From positions 1-64,000 of the forward strand of contig NZ_RDBF01000013.1 of the NCBI RefSeq assembly GCF_003674095.1: a stretch of DNA of 64,000 nt, given 5' to 3'. This DNA comes from Aeromicrobium phragmitis (GTDB taxonomy: Bacteria; Actinomycetota; Actinomycetes; Propionibacteriales; Nocardioidaceae). The translations under genes were made by a program, and so were the position numbers. Below the pieces are notes generated by a model. The model had not been told where the DNA came from. It worked only from the letters and a program-made list of their open reading frames with translations, and made no database searches. Shown here in pieces: positions 17,298 through 27,326 of the stretch (position 1 is the stretch's first letter; the number at the start of each line of letters is the position of its first letter).

Positions 17298-18575
17298 ATG
17301 TCCGATTCGGGGAAGAACAGGGATGCGCCGACGGCGGACGAGCGTCGGGCGAAGTGGAAGATCATCGGTCCGGGCATCGTTGTCGCCGGCACGGGCGTGG
17401 GCGCCGGTGACCTGGTCGCTACGCTCTCGGCCGGTGCGCGCTTCGGCTATGCGTTGCTGTGGGCGGTCGTCCTCGGCACGGTCTTCAAGATCATCCTGGT
17501 CGAGGGTGCCGGGCGGTACAGCCTGGCGAGTGGACGCACGATCTTCCAGGGCTGGCGATCGCTCGGCGCGTGGACGAGCTGGTACTTCGGCCCATACATC
17601 GTGATCTGGGGACTCGTGTACGGCGCCACGGCGATGTCGTCCTCGGCCTTGCCGCTGGTCGCACTGTTCCCTGGCGGCCCCGATCTGAAGGTCTGGGCCG
17701 TGGCGATGGGACTCATCGGCTTCGCCCTCGTGTGGCTCGGGCGCTACGCGCTGGTCGAGAAGCTCATGGCGCTGTTCGTCGGGGTCATGTTCGTCACCGT
17801 GGTCGGGGCCGCGATCCTCGCCGCGCCGAACCTTCTCGACATCGCCGGCGGGCTCGTGCCCCACATCCCCGAAGGCGGTCTGGTGAACACCCTCGCAGTG
17901 GCCGGCGGTGTCGGCGGCACCATCACCCTCGCCGCATACGGCTACTGGTTGCGTGAGAAGGGCTGGTCGACGCCGGCGTGGATGCGCGTCATGCGCATCG
18001 ACAACTCCGTGGCCTACGTTGTCACCGGCATCTTCGTGATCGCGATGCTCATCGTCGGTGCGGAGCTGCTCTACAGCGTCAACGTCGCGCTCGGTTCGGG
18101 CGATCAGGCGCTCGTCGGCCTCTCCGACGTGCTCGACGACCGTTACGGCGAGGTCTACGGCACGGTCTTCCTCGTCGGCTTCTGGGCCGCCTCGATGTCC
18201 TCGCTCATCGGAGTCTGGAACGGTGTGGCGCTCATGTTCGCCGACTTCCTCGGCACCTCTCGCGGTCTGCCCGCCGACGACCCGCGCATGCACTCGGGCG
18301 GCACCTACTACCGCGGCTACCTCGTGTGGCTGACGTTCCCGCCGATGCTCCTGCTGTTCCTCAACGAACCCGTCGCGGTCATCCTCGCCTACGGCGTACT
18401 GGGATCGATCTTCATGCCGTTCCTGGCACTCACCCTGCTGGGGTTGCTCAACACCGATCGAGTCCCGCGCGAATGGCGCAACGGAGCACTGGGCAACATC
18501 GCGTTGGGCGTGTGCGCGCTGCTCTTCGTCGCCATCGGTGTGCACGAGCTGTATCAGGTCGTGACCGGCGCCTGA
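17298..18575 (+). CDS. Nramp-related transporter lacking the canonical metal-binding motifs
   Basis: The product is 425 residues with about 11 hydrophobic spans and is recognisable as NRAMP-family from the N-terminal [18 protein letters not shown] segment and overall LeuT-like layout. The TM1 motif DPGN of true Nramps is replaced by GVGAGD, and the TM6 MPH motif by an AYGYW-type sequence, so Mn/Fe selectivity cannot be assumed. Nramp-related families for Mg, Al and other substrates are known, and this belongs with such divergent members. ATG 17298 lies 7 nt after TACGAT (17285-17290), suggesting a leaderless mRNA; ATG 17289 is the alternative. Confidence 0.75.
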   Translation: MSDSGKNRDAPTADERRAKWKIIGPGIVVAGTGVGAGDLVATLSAGARFGYALLWAVVLGTVFKIILVEGAGRYSLASGRTIFQGWRSLGAWTSWYFGPYIVIWGLVYGATAMSSSALPLVALFPGGPDLKVWAVAMGLIGFALVWLGRYALVEKLMALFVGVMFVTVVGAAILAAPNLLDIAGGLVPHIPEGGLVNTLAVAGGVGGTITLAAYGYWLREKGWSTPAWMRVMRIDNSVAYVVTGIFVIAMLIVGAELLYSVNVALGSGDQALVGLSDVLDDRYGEVYGTVFLVGFWAASMSSLIGVWNGVALMFADFLGTSRGLPADDPRMHSGGTYYRGYLVWLTFPPMLLLFLNEPVAVILAYGVLGSIFMPFLALTLLGLLNTDRVPREWRNGALGNIALGVCALLFVAIGVHELYQVVTGA

Positions 18576-18591
18576 CCGGCCCGAGATGCCC

Positions 18592-18597
18592 TAGGGT
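18592..18597 (+). promoter_or_regulatory. -10 element of glpK (leaderless)
   Basis: TAGGGT ends 7 nt before the glpK ATG, placing the transcription start at or next to the start codon. No ribosome site is present. Confidence 0.55.
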
Positions 18598-18604
18598 GAC
18601 GGCC

Positions 18605-20119
18605 ATGGCGAGCGAGACGCGACAGTACGTCGGAGCGATCGACCAAGGCACCACCAGCACCCGCTTCATGGTGTTCGACCGCGACGGGTGTGAGGTCGGC
18701 CGGCATCAGGTCGAGCACGAACAGCTCCTGCCCCGCTCGGGCTGGGTGGAGCACGATCCCGCCGAGATCTGGCGCAACACCTGCACGGTCGTCGAACAGG
18801 GGCTCGAGGACGCCGGGGTCGCGGCGACGGACCTCGCCGCCGTCGGCCTCACCAATCAGCGCGAGACCACGGTCGTGTGGGATCCGCGTACCGGTGCGGC
18901 GTTCGGCAACGCGATCGTCTGGCAGGACACGCGCACCGCTGCCCTCGCCGCAGCCCTCGACGAGGAGCACGGCGATCTCATTCGCCGCAAGGCCGGGCTC
19001 CAGCCCGCCTCGTACTTCGCGGGCGGCAAGCTGCGGTGGATCCTCGAGAACGTCGAGGGCGTCGCCGACGCGGCGGAGCAGGGCAACGCGTTGTTCGGAA
19101 CGATCGACACGTGGCTGCTGTGGTGGCTCACGGGCGGCCCGGACGGCGGTGTCCACCTCACCGACGTCACCAATGCGAGCCGCACGATGCTCATGGACCT
19201 CGAGACCCTGCAATGGGACGACGAGCTCATCGCCGCCGTCGGCGTTCCGGCGTCGATGCTGCCCGAGATCCGCAGCTCGGCGGAGGAGTACGGCACCACG
19301 CGCGGTGACGGCCCGTTCGGCGCCGAGGTCGTCCTCGCCGGGGACCTGGGCGACCAGCACGCCGCGCTGGTCGGCCAAGCCTGCTTCGAGCCCGGGATGC
19401 TCAAGAACACGTACGGCACGGGCAACTTCCTCGTGCTCAACACCGGCACCGAGATCGTGCGCTCCGAACGCGGCCTGCTGACCACCGTGGCGTACCAGTT
19501 CGGCAACGATGAGCCGGTCTACGCGCTCGAGGGGTCGATCGCCGTCACCGGCTCGGCCATCCAATGGCTGCGCGATCAGCTGCAGGTCTTCGACGAGGCC
19601 GCCGACTCCGAGCGGCTCGCCTCCACCGTCGACGACAACGGCGGTGTGTACTTCGTCCCGGCGTTCTCGGGGCTGTTCGCGCCGTACTGGCGCCCGGACG
19701 CGCGCGGCGTCATCGTGGGCCTCTCGCGCTTCAACACCCTCGCCCACGTGGCTCGCGCGGCGCTCGAGGCGATCTGCTACCAGAGCAAGGACGTCGTCGA
19801 CGCGATGATCGCCGACGCCGACCTCGATCTGGAGGTGCTCCGCGTCGACGGCGGCATCACCGCCAACGACCTGTGCATGCAGATCCAGGCCGACATCCTC
19901 GACATCGAGGTCAGCCGTCCCGAAGTCATCGAGACGACGTGCCTCGGCGCGGCCTACGCGGCGGGCCTCGCGGTCGGGTTCTGGTCCAGCACCGACGAGC
20001 TCGTGGCCAACTGGACGGAGAACAAGCGCTGGCGTCCGACCTGGGACGACACGCAGCGCGAGGAGGGCTACCGCGAGTGGAAGAAGGCGGTCGAGCGGAC
20101 GCTGGGATGGGCGCACTGA
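18605..20119 (+). CDS. glpK: Glycerol kinase
   Basis: The 504-residue FGGY-family kinase has the N-terminal phosphate loop [28 protein letters not shown], the KLRWILENV region, [26 protein letters not shown] and [17 protein letters not shown], all diagnostic of GlpK. It phosphorylates glycerol to sn-glycerol 3-phosphate. ATG 18605 follows a -10-like TAGGGT by 7 nt. GlpD lies about 0.9 kb downstream with a MerR-type regulator between, together forming a glycerol catabolic island. No glycerol facilitator (glpF) is seen here. Confidence 0.96.
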   Translation: MASETRQYVGAIDQGTTSTRFMVFDRDGCEVGRHQVEHEQLLPRSGWVEHDPAEIWRNTCTVVEQGLEDAGVAATDLAAVGLTNQRETTVVWDPRTGAAFGNAIVWQDTRTAALAAALDEEHGDLIRRKAGLQPASYFAGGKLRWILENVEGVADAAEQGNALFGTIDTWLLWWLTGGPDGGVHLTDVTNASRTMLMDLETLQWDDELIAAVGVPASMLPEIRSSAEEYGTTRGDGPFGAEVVLAGDLGDQHAALVGQACFEPGMLKNTYGTGNFLVLNTGTEIVRSERGLLTTVAYQFGNDEPVYALEGSIAVTGSAIQWLRDQLQVFDEAADSERLASTVDDNGGVYFVPAFSGLFAPYWRPDARGVIVGLSRFNTLAHVARAALEAICYQSKDVVDAMIADADLDLEVLRVDGGITANDLCMQIQADILDIEVSRPEVIETTCLGAAYAAGLAVGFWSSTDELVANWTENKRWRPTWDDTQREEGYREWKKAVERTLGWAH

Positions 20120-20127
20120 CGTCGCGC

Positions 20128-20158
20128 TTGACTCTCACACGGTGTCAGGGACTGGGCT
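20128..20158 (+). promoter_or_regulatory. MerR-type promoter/operator of the MerR-GyrI gene
   Basis: TTGACT (20128-20133) is followed by the dyad CTCACAC-G-GTGTCAG (20134-20148, one mismatch) and a weak -10 (TGGGCT, 20153-20158) at 19 nt. The long spacer filled by a dyad is typical of MerR-controlled promoters and suggests autoregulation. Confidence 0.55.
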
Positions 20159-20164
20159 GAGGAC

Positions 20165-20977
20165 ATGTTCACCATCGGAGACTTCGCCCGGCTCGCGGGT
20201 GTCTCGGTCCGGATGCTGCGGCACTACGACGGACTCGGCTTGCTCACGCCCGAGGAAGTCGATCCGTTCACGGGGTACCGGCGGTACTCGGCGGCGCAGT
20301 TGCCTCGGGTCAACCGACTCGTGGTGCTGAAAGACCTCGGGTTCCGGCTCGACCAGATCGGGCCGATCCTCGACGCCGCGGTGTCGACCGAGGAGCTTCG
20401 CGGCATGCTGCGCCTGCGGCACGCGGAGCTCTCGGCCCAGATCGCGGCCGACGCCGAGCGCTTGCGGCGGGTCGAGCAACGTCTCCGACTCATCGAGAAG
20501 GAGTCACACATGTCTGAACACGAGTTCACCATCACGAGCCTGCCGGCCGTGCGCGTCGCGACCGTCGCCGCCACCGCCGAGTCCGCCGAGCTGATCGGCC
20601 CGGCCATTCAAGGGGCGTTCGCGGAATTGTCCACCACACTGACCCGCGCCGGCATCGCATTGAATCAGGCGGCCATAGCAACGTACGGCTTCGACGACGG
20701 CGGCGTCGTGACCGTGCGAGCGGCATTCCCCGTCGGCTCCGATGTGCAGGTCGACGGGGTGGAGGTCCTGGACCTGCCCCACGTCGAGCGGGCCGCCGTC
20801 ACGACCCACATCGGCGCGATGGACACGATCGCGGCGACCTGGCAGGCGCTCGGCGAGTGGATCGAGGCGGTGGGAGAACAGCCCGGCGACGGCAGTCTCG
20901 CGCGTGAGGTCTATCGGGTGATGCCAATGGACGACCCCGCGTCTTGGGTCACCGAGATCCAGTGGCCCTTGCGTTAG
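20165..20977 (+). CDS. MerR-family regulator with GyrI-like ligand domain
   Basis: The 270-residue protein starts with a MerR winged helix (MFTIGDFARLAGVSVRMLRHYD, GYRRYSAAQL), continues into a dimerising coiled coil (about residues 75-112) and ends in a GyrI/SOUL-like effector domain (about 120-270). This is the BmrR/TipA-like layout for binding hydrophobic or drug-like ligands. A dyad in a long promoter spacer lies directly upstream, consistent with self-control. It sits between glpK and glpD but nothing ties it to glycerol. Start ATG 20165 has GAGG nearby. Confidence 0.9.
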   Translation: MFTIGDFARLAGVSVRMLRHYDGLGLLTPEEVDPFTGYRRYSAAQLPRVNRLVVLKDLGFRLDQIGPILDAAVSTEELRGMLRLRHAELSAQIAADAERLRRVEQRLRLIEKESHMSEHEFTITSLPAVRVATVAATAESAELIGPAIQGAFAELSTTLTRAGIALNQAAIATYGFDDGGVVTVRAAFPVGSDVQVDGVEVLDLPHVERAAVTTHIGAMDTIAATWQALGEWIEAVGEQPGDGSLAREVYRVMPMDDPASWVTEIQWPLR

Positions 20978-21029
20978 ATCGCGGTCATCTCGGGCGGACG
21001 GGCGCACCGATCGCTGGTTGACTGGGGGC

Positions 21030-22757
21030 ATGCGATCGGTAGCCCTGTCCCCCCAGTACCGCACGGACGCCATCGCCGCGATGGCCTCCGAGCCCCTCGA
21101 CATCCTGGTGCTCGGCGGTGGCGTCGTGGGCGCCGGGGCGGCCCTCGACGCCGCCACTCGCGGGATGTCGGTCGGCCTCGTCGAAGCTCGCGACTTCGCG
21201 TCCGGCACCTCCAGCCGGTCGAGCAAACTCATTCACGGTGGCTTGCGCTACCTGGAGATGCTGGACTTCCGGCTCGTCGCCGAGGCGCTGGGCGAACGCG
21301 GTCTGCTGATCGACAAGCTCGCCCCGCATCTGGTGAAGCCGGTTCCGTTCCTCTACCCACTCACGCGCCGCGTGTGGGAGCGGTTCTACGCCGGTGCTGG
21401 GGTCGCCCTCTATGACTCGATGGCCAAGCTGTCGGGCCGGGCGCGTGGCGTGCCGCGGCATTCGCACCTCACCCGCCACGGAGCACGCAAGCGCATGCCG
21501 GCGTTGCGCAAGGACGCGCTCGTCGGCGCGATCCAGTACTACGACGGCCAGGTCGACGATGCCCGGCACACGATGTTCCTCGCTCGCACGGCGGCGGCCT
21601 ACGGAGCGCACGTCGCGAGCCGCACCCGCGTGGTCGATCTGCTCCGCGAGGGCGACCGTGTCGTCGGCGCCCGGATTGCCGATCTCGAATCGGGCGAGGA
21701 GTACGACGTGCGCGCCAAACAGGTCGTCAACGCGACGGGCGTGTGGACCGACGAGACGCAGAGCCTCGCGGGGGAGCGCGGGCAGTTCCATGTCCGGGCG
21801 AGCAAGGGCATCCACCTCGTCGTCCCCCGAGACCGGATCCGCGGCGAGTCCGGGCTCATCCTGCGCACGGAGACGTCGGTGCTCTTCGTCATCCCCTGGG
21901 GTCGGCATTGGATCGTGGGGACGACCGACACCGATTGGGAGCTGAGCAGGGATCATCCTGCCGCGAGTGCCAGGGACATCGACTATCTCCTCGAGCGGGT
22001 CAACAAGGTCCTCGTCGAGCCGCTCACGCACGATGACGTCGAGGGTGTCTTCGCGGGACTGCGGCCGCTGCTGGCCGGAGAGTCCGACGCCACGAGCAAG
22101 CTGTCGCGCGAGCATGCCGTCTCCACCGGCGTCAAAGGCCTCGTCGTCATCGCCGGTGGCAAGTACACGACCTACCGGGTCATGGCCAAGGACGCGATCG
22201 ATGCCGCCGTCGACGCGATGGCGGTGCAGCTGGACCGCAAGGTGCCGCCGAGCTGCACCGAGGACGTTCCGCTCCTGGGCGCCGACGGGTACGAGGCGTT
22301 GTGGAACCAACGCACGACCCTGGCCGACGACCACGACCTCGGGGTCGGCCGGGTCGAGCACCTGCTGAACCGCTACGGCTCCCTGGCACTGGAAGTGCTC
22401 GACCTCATCCGCGAGCGGCCCGACCTCGGCCGCGCGCTCACCGGTGCCGACGACTACCTCCGAGCCGAGGTCGTCTACGGCGTGACCCACGAAGGGGCGC
22501 GGCACGTGGACGACGTCGTCGCCCGCCGCACCCGCATCTCCATCGAGACCTTCGACCGCGGCACCGAGGTGGCTCGCGAGGTCGCCGAACTGATGGGCGC
22601 TGAGCTGGACTGGAGCGACGAGCAGCGCGAACGCGAGGTCGACCACTACCTCAAGCGCGTGGCCGCCGAACACGAGAGCCAGACGATGCCCGACGACGAG
22701 ACCGCCGACGCGGCGCGGATGGGCGCGCCGGACGTCGTGCCGGTGGTCGCGCGATGA
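21030..22757 (+). CDS. glpD: Aerobic glycerol-3-phosphate dehydrogenase
   Basis: The 575-residue FAD enzyme has Rossmann motif VLGGGVVGAGAALDAATRG, SSRSSKLIHGGLRYLE and KGIHLVVPRD. It also has TDTDWEL and VIAGGKYTTYRVMAKDAID, with the C-terminal GlpD domain from about residue 400. It oxidises glycerol 3-phosphate to dihydroxyacetone phosphate at the membrane, passing electrons to quinones. ATG 21030 is chosen; an in-frame TTG at 21018 is less likely. It pairs functionally with glpK upstream, and its stop overlaps the next gene by 4 nt. Confidence 0.95.
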   Translation: MRSVALSPQYRTDAIAAMASEPLDILVLGGGVVGAGAALDAATRGMSVGLVEARDFASGTSSRSSKLIHGGLRYLEMLDFRLVAEALGERGLLIDKLAPHLVKPVPFLYPLTRRVWERFYAGAGVALYDSMAKLSGRARGVPRHSHLTRHGARKRMPALRKDALVGAIQYYDGQVDDARHTMFLARTAAAYGAHVASRTRVVDLLREGDRVVGARIADLESGEEYDVRAKQVVNATGVWTDETQSLAGERGQFHVRASKGIHLVVPRDRIRGESGLILRTETSVLFVIPWGRHWIVGTTDTDWELSRDHPAASARDIDYLLERVNKVLVEPLTHDDVEGVFAGLRPLLAGESDATSKLSREHAVSTGVKGLVVIAGGKYTTYRVMAKDAIDAAVDAMAVQLDRKVPPSCTEDVPLLGADGYEALWNQRTTLADDHDLGVGRVEHLLNRYGSLALEVLDLIRERPDLGRALTGADDYLRAEVVYGVTHEGARHVDDVVARRTRISIETFDRGTEVAREVAELMGAELDWSDEQREREVDHYLKRVAAEHESQTMPDDETADAARMGAPDVVPVVAR

Positions 22758-23290
22758 CGCCGCTGGTCGTCGCGGCGACCGCCGCCGAAGCGGCCTACGT
22801 GCCCGAGGGGCTCGCGACCGTCATCACCGGTATCGGCAAAGTGGAGGCGGCTGCCGTCACCGCGCTGGCGATCGGCGAGCACCGGCCCGATGTCGTCCTC
22901 AACGTCGGAACGGCCGGCGCGTTGCGGACCGGCATGAGCGGCATCTTCCTGCCGTCGCTGGCGATCAATCACGATCTCGACGCGCCGTCCATCCGCGCGC
23001 TGGGCGCTGAGGCGATCGACGAGGTGGCGATCGCCGACGGGGACGGGTCGGTGCTGGCCACGGGTGACCGCTTCGTCAGCGACGCGGCCCTGCGCGACGT
23101 GCTCGCTCAGCGGGCGGGCCTGGTGGACATGGAGGGGTTTGCCGTCGCCCGAGTCGCTGCGGCAATGGGCGTGCCAGCGCGACTGGTCAAGGTGGTCAGC
23201 GACACCGCGGACGACAGTGCGCTCGACTGGCCCGATGTCGTCGACGGCTGCGCGCGGCAGCTCGGGGAGTGGCTCGCTCAGTCGCTCTGA
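22754..23290 (+). CDS. Nucleoside phosphorylase-fold nucleosidase (PNP_UDP family)
   Basis: The short 178-residue protein has the nucleosidase fold: VVAATAAEAAYVP, the ITGIGKVEAAA glycine turn, VLNVGTAGALR, and late ATGDRFVSD and LVDMEGFAVARVAAAMG, where the MEG segment contacts ribose in MTA/SAH nucleosidases. Such enzymes cleave adenosine-type nucleosides. It is shorter than Pfs (about 230), so some loops are reduced. ATG 22754 overlaps the glpD stop as ATGA, implying coupled translation. Its 3' end overlaps a convergent permease gene by 13 nt. The exact base substrate is unclear. Confidence 0.8.
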   Translation: MTPLVVAATAAEAAYVPEGLATVITGIGKVEAAAVTALAIGEHRPDVVLNVGTAGALRTGMSGIFLPSLAINHDLDAPSIRALGAEAIDEVAIADGDGSVLATGDRFVSDAALRDVLAQRAGLVDMEGFAVARVAAAMGVPARLVKVVSDTADDSALDWPDVVDGCARQLGEWLAQSL

Positions 23291-24612
23291 GCCGCCCGGT
23301 CCCGCGTGCGCATGGCCTTCGTGAGCGCGTACAGCGCGACTCCGACAGCGATGATGAGCCCGCCGCGCAGCCAGACGTCCGCGCTCTGCTGGCTGAGCAG
23401 CACGAGGCACGAGATGACGGCCAGGACGGGTACGGCGGTCCAGGCGTGGAAGTGCTCGTGCGTCACCGGGTCGCGGCGCAGGACCAGGACGGCGGCGTTG
23501 GTGCTGACGAACACGAACAGCAGCAGGAGCACCACCGTCTCGGCCAGGGTGGCGACGCTCCCGGTCGCCGTGAGCGCCATGGCGACGAGGGTCGTCGACG
23601 CGATCGTCACCCACGGCGTGCGACGGTTCGGCAGCACCCTGGTGGCCGCGGACGGAAGCAGTCCCTGGTTGCCCATGCCATAGGCCAGCCGGCTCGCCAT
23701 GATCATCGTCAGCAGGGCACCGTTGGCGACCGCGATGAGCGCGATGAGGCTGAACAGCCACGCCGGGACCGCCACACCGGTCTCCTCGACGACGGCGAGC
23801 AGCGGTCCGCTGGACTCGCTGAGTTCGTCCGAGGACAGCGCGATGGACGCGGCGGTGCCGACGAGCATGTACAACACGCCGGCGACGGCGAGCGAACCGA
23901 ACAGCGCCTTCGGGTAAACGCGGGAGGGATCTCGCACCTCTTCGATCACGTTGGCGCTGGTCTCGAAGCCCACGAACGAGTAGTAGGCCAGTAACGCGGC
24001 CCCGAAGACGGCAACGACCGGGCTGGAATCCGCGTCGAAGCTGACCGCCCGGCTCACGTTGCCACCGCCTCCGGACATGAAGACGGCGACGGCCACGACG
24101 ACGAGCACGAGACCGCTCGTCTCGATCATCGTCATGACGAGGTTGGCGCTCACCGACTCCTTGATGCCCCGGGCATTGAGTGCGCCGATGAGCGCGAGGA
24201 AGACGATCGCACCGAGTTCGGGCGGAACGTCGATGAACGTGCCGAGGTAATCGCCGGAGAACGCGAGCGCCAGTCCCGAGGCGCTCACGACACCGGCGGC
24301 GAGCATGCAGAAGCCGACGAGGAACGAGACGACCGGACGCTTGTACGCCCGCTCGGCGAACACTGCCGAACCGCCCGCGCGCGGGTACTTCGTGACCAGT
24401 TCGGCGTAGGAGGCCGCGGTGAGGAGTGCCATGAGGAGCGCGACGAGCATCGGTACCCACGTCACGCCACCGACCTCGCCGGCGATCTCGCCGACGAGCG
24501 CGTAGATGCCCGCTCCGAGAACGTCACCGAGGATGAACAGGAACAGCATCGTTCCCGTGATGTTCCGTTTCAGCGCGCCATCGGCGGCGGGTGCGTGTGT
24601 CGGCTCGGCCAC
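23278..24612 (-). CDS. APC-family amino acid permease
   Basis: The 444-residue membrane protein has about 12 spans and the APC N-terminal motif ITGTMLFLFILGDVLGAGIYALVGEIAG. It continues with AELVTKYPRAGGSAVFAERAYKRP and FVGFETSANVIEEVRDPSRVYPKAL. It likely imports an amino acid or amine by cation symport. The GTG start at 24612 lies 6 nt after TAGCCT, so translation is probably leaderless. That -10 overlaps the last codons of the upstream glycine-rich gene on the same strand. Substrate is unknown. Confidence 0.88.
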   Translation of the reverse strand: MAEPTHAPAADGALKRNITGTMLFLFILGDVLGAGIYALVGEIAGEVGGVTWVPMLVALLMALLTAASYAELVTKYPRAGGSAVFAERAYKRPVVSFLVGFCMLAAGVVSASGLALAFSGDYLGTFIDVPPELGAIVFLALIGALNARGIKESVSANLVMTMIETSGLVLVVVAVAVFMSGGGGNVSRAVSFDADSSPVVAVFGAALLAYYSFVGFETSANVIEEVRDPSRVYPKALFGSLAVAGVLYMLVGTAASIALSSDELSESSGPLLAVVEETGVAVPAWLFSLIALIAVANGALLTMIMASRLAYGMGNQGLLPSAATRVLPNRRTPWVTIASTTLVAMALTATGSVATLAETVVLLLLFVFVSTNAAVLVLRRDPVTHEHFHAWTAVPVLAVISCLVLLSQQSADVWLRGGLIIAVGVALYALTKAMRTRDRAAQSD

Positions 24613-24621
24613 CTGCTCAGG

Positions 24622-26352
24622 CTAGGACGCTATCGCCCGTTTCTCCTGTCGAGCGGCACGACGCCGAGACGCGTGCAGCAGGCTCGCTCCAGCGGCCAGC
24701 AGGGCACCGACTGCGCCCAGGAGACCGACGGGAGCAGCGGAACCGATGGTGGGCAGGGTGGCCGCGGGCGCGGCCGAGCGCGACACGCTGGGACCGGCCC
24801 CACCGCCCGCGTCCGCCGCTTGGCTCACCGTGATGGATTGGGAGACTCGCGCGGCAGCGAGGTAGTCCGCATCACCGGCCTGGTCGGCGTGGAGCACACA
24901 GGTGCCCGCGCCGATGAACGAGATGCCCTCGTCATCCATAGTGCAGACCGAACCGGAATCGGGGTCGACCGAGAACGTGACCGGGAGTCCCGACGTGGAG
25001 GTCGCCGTCGGTGAGTACGTGGACCCGGCCACCGAATTCTCAGGTGGGCTGGACGTGAACTCGATGGTCTGCGACATCTTCTCGATGACGAGCGTGAAGG
25101 ACTGGACGGCCACCGGGGGCACGCCGTTGTCCGCGGTGAGGGTCAGCGGATAAGACCCTGCGGTGCCCGATTCCGGGGTCCCGGACAGCACGCCGTCCGC
25201 GCCCATCGTGACGCCCGCGGGCAGCGCGCCCGTGGCGGTCACCACCGGGGTAGGCGTTCCCGTCGCGGCCACGGCGAACGAACCGCTCTGCGTGACCGTG
25301 AAAGCCGTCGTATCTGCGCTCGTGATGGCCGGGGACTCGGCCTCGTAGGTGACGACGACCTCGCCGTGGCCCCGATGCACGCCGTCGTTCATCTGCACGT
25401 CGCTCGCCGCGGGCGTGACGTAGTTCGAGCCGCCGCCCCCGCCGCCGCCCCCGCCGCCGAGAGCGCTCATGGTGCTCCCGCCGCCGCCCCCGCTCCCGCC
25501 GCCGAAGTAGCCGCCGCCACCACCGCCGCCGGGAGCTCCCAGGAGTCCTGAGTGGTCGACGATCGCCCCGCCTTGACCTTCCGTGCCGGGCAGGCCGGGC
25601 ACGCCCTGGTTCGAGGACGACCCGTCTTCCCCGGCGCCGCCGGCACCGCCGGCGCCACCGGACGTTGTCCCTTGTCCTCCGGCCCCGCCACCAGCGGCCT
25701 GAGCCGGCAACGGTTGCGCCGTCCCGTCTGTGGCGACGGGACCGGAACCACCGCCTCCGCCTGCGCCACCTGCGGGACCACCCATTCCGGACGGCCCGGT
25801 GCCGCGGCCGTTGGCGCCGCCTCCGCCTCCGCCACCGGCCACGAGCAAGCGGTCGGCCAGTGTGTAGTCGCCCGATCGTAGGTCCGAGGCTCCGCCTCCG
25901 CCGCCGGCGAGGTCGTGGACGTTGCCAATGAAACGGCCGCCGCCGCCACCGTTGTAGCCGCCCGCCTGGCTCCCGTACCCAGGAGCCGCTCCGCCCACCC
26001 TGACTTGGTAGGTGGTACCGGCGGTGACCGGGATGGTGGCCACGACCTCGGCTCCGGCGCCGCCGGGAGGGTTCGGTGTGAAGGAGCTTCCGGCCCCAGC
26101 GCCGCCCGAGGCGCCGCGCAGGGTCACGGTGGCTTGCGTGACTCCTGCCGGTACCGTCCAGAACTGCTCGCCCCCGGTGTGGGCGAAGCCGACCGTGCAC
26201 GTGGTCGCCGTGCACTCCGGATCGGAGGCCGGCGCGGCCTCGGCGGGTGCACCGGTGCCGGCGAGCGTCGCGAGGGCGCAGACCGCTGCGCTCCCGAGCA
26301 CGAGTAGGTGGGTCCGCAGGACAGCCGTAGCGGTCCGGGTCTCACGACGCAT
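24622..26352 (-). CDS. Secreted glycine-rich repeat protein with C-terminal wall/membrane anchor
   Basis: The 576-residue protein starts with a signal peptide (basic MRRETR then a hydrophobic stretch to about residue 40). An ALK/LTK-type glycine-rich domain follows (about 60-320), opening FWTVPAGVTQATVTLRGASG and holding many poly-Gly runs. Two Ig-like/putative-Ig modules follow (about 330-420 with GADGVLSGTPESG, and 425-510). The tail has LPTIG, a hydrophobic helix and a basic end, which resembles a sortase anchor, though the motif is not canonical LPXTG. ATG 26352 has a GAAGAGG ribosome site. It is probably a surface or adhesion protein. No sortase gene is in the window. Confidence 0.8.
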   Translation of the reverse strand: MRRETRTATAVLRTHLLVLGSAAVCALATLAGTGAPAEAAPASDPECTATTCTVGFAHTGGEQFWTVPAGVTQATVTLRGASGGAGAGSSFTPNPPGGAGAEVVATIPVTAGTTYQVRVGGAAPGYGSQAGGYNGGGGGRFIGNVHDLAGGGGGASDLRSGDYTLADRLLVAGGGGGGGANGRGTGPSGMGGPAGGAGGGGGSGPVATDGTAQPLPAQAAGGGAGGQGTTSGGAGGAGGAGEDGSSSNQGVPGLPGTEGQGGAIVDHSGLLGAPGGGGGGGYFGGGSGGGGGSTMSALGGGGGGGGGGSNYVTPAASDVQMNDGVHRGHGEVVVTYEAESPAITSADTTAFTVTQSGSFAVAATGTPTPVVTATGALPAGVTMGADGVLSGTPESGTAGSYPLTLTADNGVPPVAVQSFTLVIEKMSQTIEFTSSPPENSVAGSTYSPTATSTSGLPVTFSVDPDSGSVCTMDDEGISFIGAGTCVLHADQAGDADYLAAARVSQSITVSQAADAGGGAGPSVSRSAAPAATLPTIGSAAPVGLLGAVGALLAAGASLLHASRRRAARQEKRAIAS

Positions 26353-26503
26353 CGGTATACCTCTTCTCGGATACCCAACCAGCTCGGTCACTGTCACGCG
26401 ACAATACTCAGCTGGGAGGACCGGCGCCAGCACATCACGAGAACTGCCGGAAGCAGTTCGCTGAACGCACGGTGTCGACGATCAGGTGCATCATGGAGCC
26501 CGA

Positions 26504-27307
26504 ATGACGACCCGACGAGGAACGCCCCAGGTCGACGACGTGATCGCTCCCGTCGTCGACCACGTGCGCCGTGACGATCCCGGCGGCGTCCTCGGACTGT
26601 ATCTCTACGGCTCGGCCGTCGCGGCCGAATTGCGGGCGGACAGCGATGTCGACCTGATGCTCATCACGCAGCGATCGCTGACGAACCACGAGCGCGCCCG
26701 CCTCGTGGCAGTACTGCTGGACGCATCGGGATGGAGTGGCCATGCGGGCCGCTTCCCCGAGGTCGCCCACCGCCGTCCGATCGAACTCACGAGCCTGGTG
26801 TTGAGTGATGTCGAAAGTGGGCGCGCGCCACCGCGGCGCGACTTCCAGTACGGCGAGTGGCTGCGCGAGGAGATCGCCGCTGGCCGACTGATCGAGCCGG
26901 AGGACGACCCTGATGTCGTCACCCTGCTCGCGATGGCGCAGGCCGCGCACCGGGTAGTCCAGGGGGCCGACCTGGCCGATCTCCTGCCACCGGTCACGCA
27001 CGAGCGACTCCGGCGGGCGATCCTCGCCGCGATTCCGGACATCCTCGCTGAGATCGAAGGCGACGAACGCAACACCCTACTGGCCTTGGCGCGGAGTCTC
27101 GTGACGCTGCGGACCGGGAGGATCGTCGCCAAGCACGAGGCGGCCGATCTCGTGGCGGCGACGCTCGGGGCGAGCGAACGCGAGCTGCTGCAGCGCGCTC
27201 GTGCCGGTTATCTCGGCGAAGCACCCGACGACTGGACCGGTGACGTCGAGCGCGTCACCGGCCTCGCACACAAGCTCGCGGACCGCATCGGCGCCTGTGC
27301 GCGCTGA
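26504..27307 (+). CDS. AadA-like aminoglycoside (streptomycin/spectinomycin) adenylyltransferase
   Basis: The 267-residue nucleotidyltransferase has LGLYLYGSAVAAELRADSDVDL, the GS…DSDxDL active site of the ANT fold. It then has LTNHERARLVAVLLDASG, PIELTSLVLSD and DFQYGEWLREEIAAG, as in AadA/ANT(3'')(9), followed by the all-helical DUF4111 domain. Family members adenylylate streptomycin and spectinomycin; whether this one confers resistance is not known. GC content and surroundings look native, with no cassette or integron features. ATG 26504 has GGAG 5 nt upstream; GTG 26486 is an alternative. Confidence 0.85.
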   Translation: MTTRRGTPQVDDVIAPVVDHVRRDDPGGVLGLYLYGSAVAAELRADSDVDLMLITQRSLTNHERARLVAVLLDASGWSGHAGRFPEVAHRRPIELTSLVLSDVESGRAPPRRDFQYGEWLREEIAAGRLIEPEDDPDVVTLLAMAQAAHRVVQGADLADLLPPVTHERLRRAILAAIPDILAEIEGDERNTLLALARSLVTLRTGRIVAKHEAADLVAATLGASERELLQRARAGYLGEAPDDWTGDVERVTGLAHKLADRIGACAR

Positions 27308-27326
27308 GGTGGCTCCACCGTTCTCC

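Noticed and set aside
26504..27307. AadA-like gene as an acquired resistance cassette
   Set aside because: No integrase, attC-like site, IS element or composition shift was seen; it looks chromosomal and native.
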